Positions 6,191-7,679 of a stretch of 7,679 bases of DNA are shown one piece after another. The DNA is from Fidelibacterota bacterium. GTDB lineage: Bacteria > Fidelibacterota > Marinisomatia > Marinisomatales > UBA1611. Under the pieces are notes generated by a model that had not been told where the DNA came from, made no database searches, and worked only from the letters and a program-made list of their open reading frames with translations. The stretch spans positions 1-7,679 of the forward strand of contig DQOT01000199.1 in assembly GCA_015658495.1 (NCBI GenBank), given 5' to 3'. How positions within the stretch are numbered: position 1 is the first letter of the stretch; each line of letters starts with the position of its first letter. A program made the translations under genes and the position numbers.

Positions 6191-7177
6191 TTAACCCATG
6201 GGCATTGTTTCAATCACATCAGGGACAGAAATGGAATCCATACAAACCTGTGTTTTTCGATAACAGGGCAGTTTCCCGTTTTGAGAACAAGGGCGACACC
6301 AAAGTTCCGTCTCTAAATTGGTTGATTTATCCAAATGAACCCCCGCACCTGTTTCTGGTGACGTGGGACCCAGGATCATGGTCACGGAAATGCCTAACGC
6401 TTCCGCAGCGTGGGTCAATCCCGTATCGCTCCCCACGACATGAAAGGAATTAGACAAAACAGCCATTGCCTGTCGCAAGGATGTTTTCCCGGCTAAATTG
6501 AGAACGGATGGCACTTTTTCAGCGATTTTGAAACAGATTTTATCCTCCTTTGCACCGAGTAAAACAACAGGCTTTTCAACAGTCTGGATGAATTCGGCGT
6601 ATTTTTTCGCAGACCACTGTTTTTGTCCCCATGCTGCACCAGGAATTATGGTGATGAAGTCATTGATATTTACCAGTTCAGTTGCTTTTGCTTTCTCGTG
6701 ATCAGTAACTATCAAGGATGTTCCTGGGATAGTATCACCGACCTTCCAGATGTCTCCCAAATGTTCATGATACATTTTCAATGTGGAGAAATATTCCGCA
6801 AATTCATTTTGATGGAATTGGAAAAGCATAAATCGCTTCCACCTGGGTTTTTTCAATTGAAGGACTGGACTTGTCGTACGGAATGTTATGATGTTTGAGC
6901 GAAGTGAATTATGTAGATCAAAAATGGTTGAATACTTCTGTTTCCGAATGTAATCGGCAATTCCCCAGAGATCTAATCCTGACATATTTTTACTGAATGG
7001 AATGAGCCTGTCTATGTCCGGATGAAATTCTAAAAGGGGTGCAAAATTATCCAGTGTTAAAAAATTGATCTGTGCATCCGGGAATGTTTTACGGATTGTT
7101 TTCAATGGAGATGTAGCCAAAATGATATCTCCGATCGAACTGAATCGGATGACCAGAATTTTCTGATCGAAGGACAT
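6191..7177 (-). CDS. GT9 family glycosyltransferase, ADP-heptose:LPS heptosyltransferase-like
   Basis: A 328-residue GT-B enzyme of the GT9 (heptosyltransferase) family, which transfers heptose from an ADP-sugar to the Kdo-containing LPS core in the cytoplasm. The N-terminus ILVIRFSSIGDIILATSP (7-24) carries the family's Gly-Asp dipeptide (G16-D17), with Asp17 at the position of the presumed catalytic Asp. The C-terminal domain has PGAAWGQKQWS (179-189) and the nucleotide-sugar loop GSDTGLTHAAEALG (249-262), followed by GPTSPE (270-275). A late cysteine group C294, C297, C305, C312 matches the CxPC...C...C pattern common in this family. Adjacent waaA supports a role in the inner core. Which acceptor position it uses (WaaC-, WaaF- or WaaQ-like) cannot be decided, so no symbol is given. 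The start is ATG (7175-7177), 4 bases after the upstream stop; Shine-Dalgarno is weak. Confidence 0.88.
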   Translation of the reverse strand: MSFDQKILVIRFSSIGDIILATSPLKTIRKTFPDAQINFLTLDNFAPLLEFHPDIDRLIPFSKNMSGLDLWGIADYIRKQKYSTIFDLHNSLRSNIITFRTTSPVLQLKKPRWKRFMLFQFHQNEFAEYFSTLKMYHEHLGDIWKVGDTIPGTSLIVTDHEKAKATELVNINDFITIIPGAAWGQKQWSAKKYAEFIQTVEKPVVLLGAKEDKICFKIAEKVPSVLNLAGKTSLRQAMAVLSNSFHVVGSDTGLTHAAEALGISVTMILGPTSPETGAGVHLDKSTNLETELWCRPCSQNGKLPCYRKTQVCMDSISVPDVIETMPMG

Positions 7178-7181
7178 GGAT

Positions 7182-7673
7182 TTATTTAACCCGGAGAGCG
7201 TTAAATGCGACGAGGTCGGATAGGGACTGTTTTATGTGAGAATCGGGGTAAAAAGAAATGGCATCCAGGGCATTATTTGAAAAATCATCCAATTTCTTTC
7301 GTGAGTACTCAAACCCGCCTGAGTCAACAATCATGCCGCGAATATCTGTAAGAATCCTCCGGGTTTTCTTTTTGACACCCAGCAATTTTTTCAATTGTCG
7401 ATTTTCGGATTTCGTCATGTGTGAATATGAATATATCAATGGCAGTGTCATCAAATTTCTTTTCACATCACCCCCGCTATTTTTTCCTGTGTCACTTTCT
7501 TTTCCTAATATATCAAATAGGTCATCTTTGATCTGAAAAGCCATCCCCAGGTTTTGCCCAAAATTAAAAGTGGCTTTTCTATCCTGATCCGTTTTTGACG
7601 TTGTGATAGCGCCCAATTCACAACTAGTTGCGATCAAGGATGCGGTCTTCTGGTCGATCATATCAAAATACAC
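7182..7673 (-). CDS. Polyprenyl diphosphate synthase, C-terminal half
   Basis: The visible 163 residues match the second half of a trans-isoprenyl diphosphate synthase, which lengthens allylic diphosphates with isopentenyl diphosphate for quinone side chains or carrier lipids. Seen here are the KT pair (K9-T10), the second Asp-rich motif in FQIKDDLFD (46-54, with D50, D51 and D54), and the following GGDVKRNLMTLPLIY (67-81), which corresponds to the family's GxDxxxxKxTLPxI segment. The first DDxxD motif and chain-length region would lie in a missing N-terminal half of roughly 150 residues. The frame starts with a GTG at 7671-7673, but the family consensus clearly continues upstream of it. The next codons upstream are GAT and then TAA at 7677-7679, an in-frame stop in the last three bases. 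The gene is therefore either broken or misread at the edge. Product chain length (GPP, FPP, octaprenyl and so on) cannot be inferred. It ends 4 bases before the heptosyltransferase-like gene. Confidence 0.8.
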   Translation of the reverse strand: MYFDMIDQKTASLIATSCELGAITTSKTDQDRKATFNFGQNLGMAFQIKDDLFDILGKESDTGKNSGGDVKRNLMTLPLIYSYSHMTKSENRQLKKLLGVKKKTRRILTDIRGMIVDSGGFEYSRKKLDDFSNNALDAISFYPDSHIKQSLSDLVAFNALRVK

Positions 7674-7679
7674 ATCTTA

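Overview
The window looks like a chromosomal segment from a Gram-negative (diderm, LPS-making) bacterium of moderate-to-low GC. The evidence for LPS is a Kdo transferase next to an ADP-heptose-type glycosyltransferase, and an Omp28-like exported-protein fragment also fits. Omp28-like proteins are most familiar from the Bacteroidota/Marinimicrobia (FCB) group. The Kdo transferase keeps the Trp-Pro-Asn motif that I do not associate with typical Bacteroidota versions. I therefore lean weakly toward a non-Bacteroidota FCB lineage such as Marinimicrobia; this is inference from family resemblance only.

Layout. At the left edge a plus-strand gene fragment (1-576) encodes the C-terminal part of a probable Omp28-like protein. 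It converges on a long minus-strand series that fills the rest of the window. Read in the direction of transcription (right to left) the series is: the C-terminal half of a polyprenyl diphosphate synthase (cut at the right edge, with an in-frame stop in the last three bases), a GT9 heptosyltransferase-like protein, the Kdo transferase WaaA, a fused double ABC ATPase of the ECF/CbiO type, a CDP-alcohol phosphatidyltransferase (PgsA-like), the SRP receptor FtsY and, after a 237-base gap, the ribosomal protein S12 methylthiotransferase RimO.

The six genes from the polyprenyl synthase to ftsY are separated by 3-4 bases or overlap by 8-29 bases, so they are very probably one transcription unit. 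Their theme is envelope building: isoprenoid carrier or quinone precursor, LPS inner core, phospholipid headgroup, and membrane-protein targeting. The ABC ATPase is the odd member. No membrane or substrate-binding partner is visible beside it, and its two halves have lost complementary catalytic motifs, leaving one intact-looking composite ATP site and one degenerate site.

The only non-coding stretch of note is 1904-2140 between ftsY and rimO. It carries a short degenerate 8-base tandem repeat and an imperfect inverted repeat around a T-rich loop. No tRNA, rRNA, CRISPR array, insertion sequence or riboswitch was recognised. Most of the window is ordinary housekeeping sequence; the ABC ATPase is the best candidate for something not well described.
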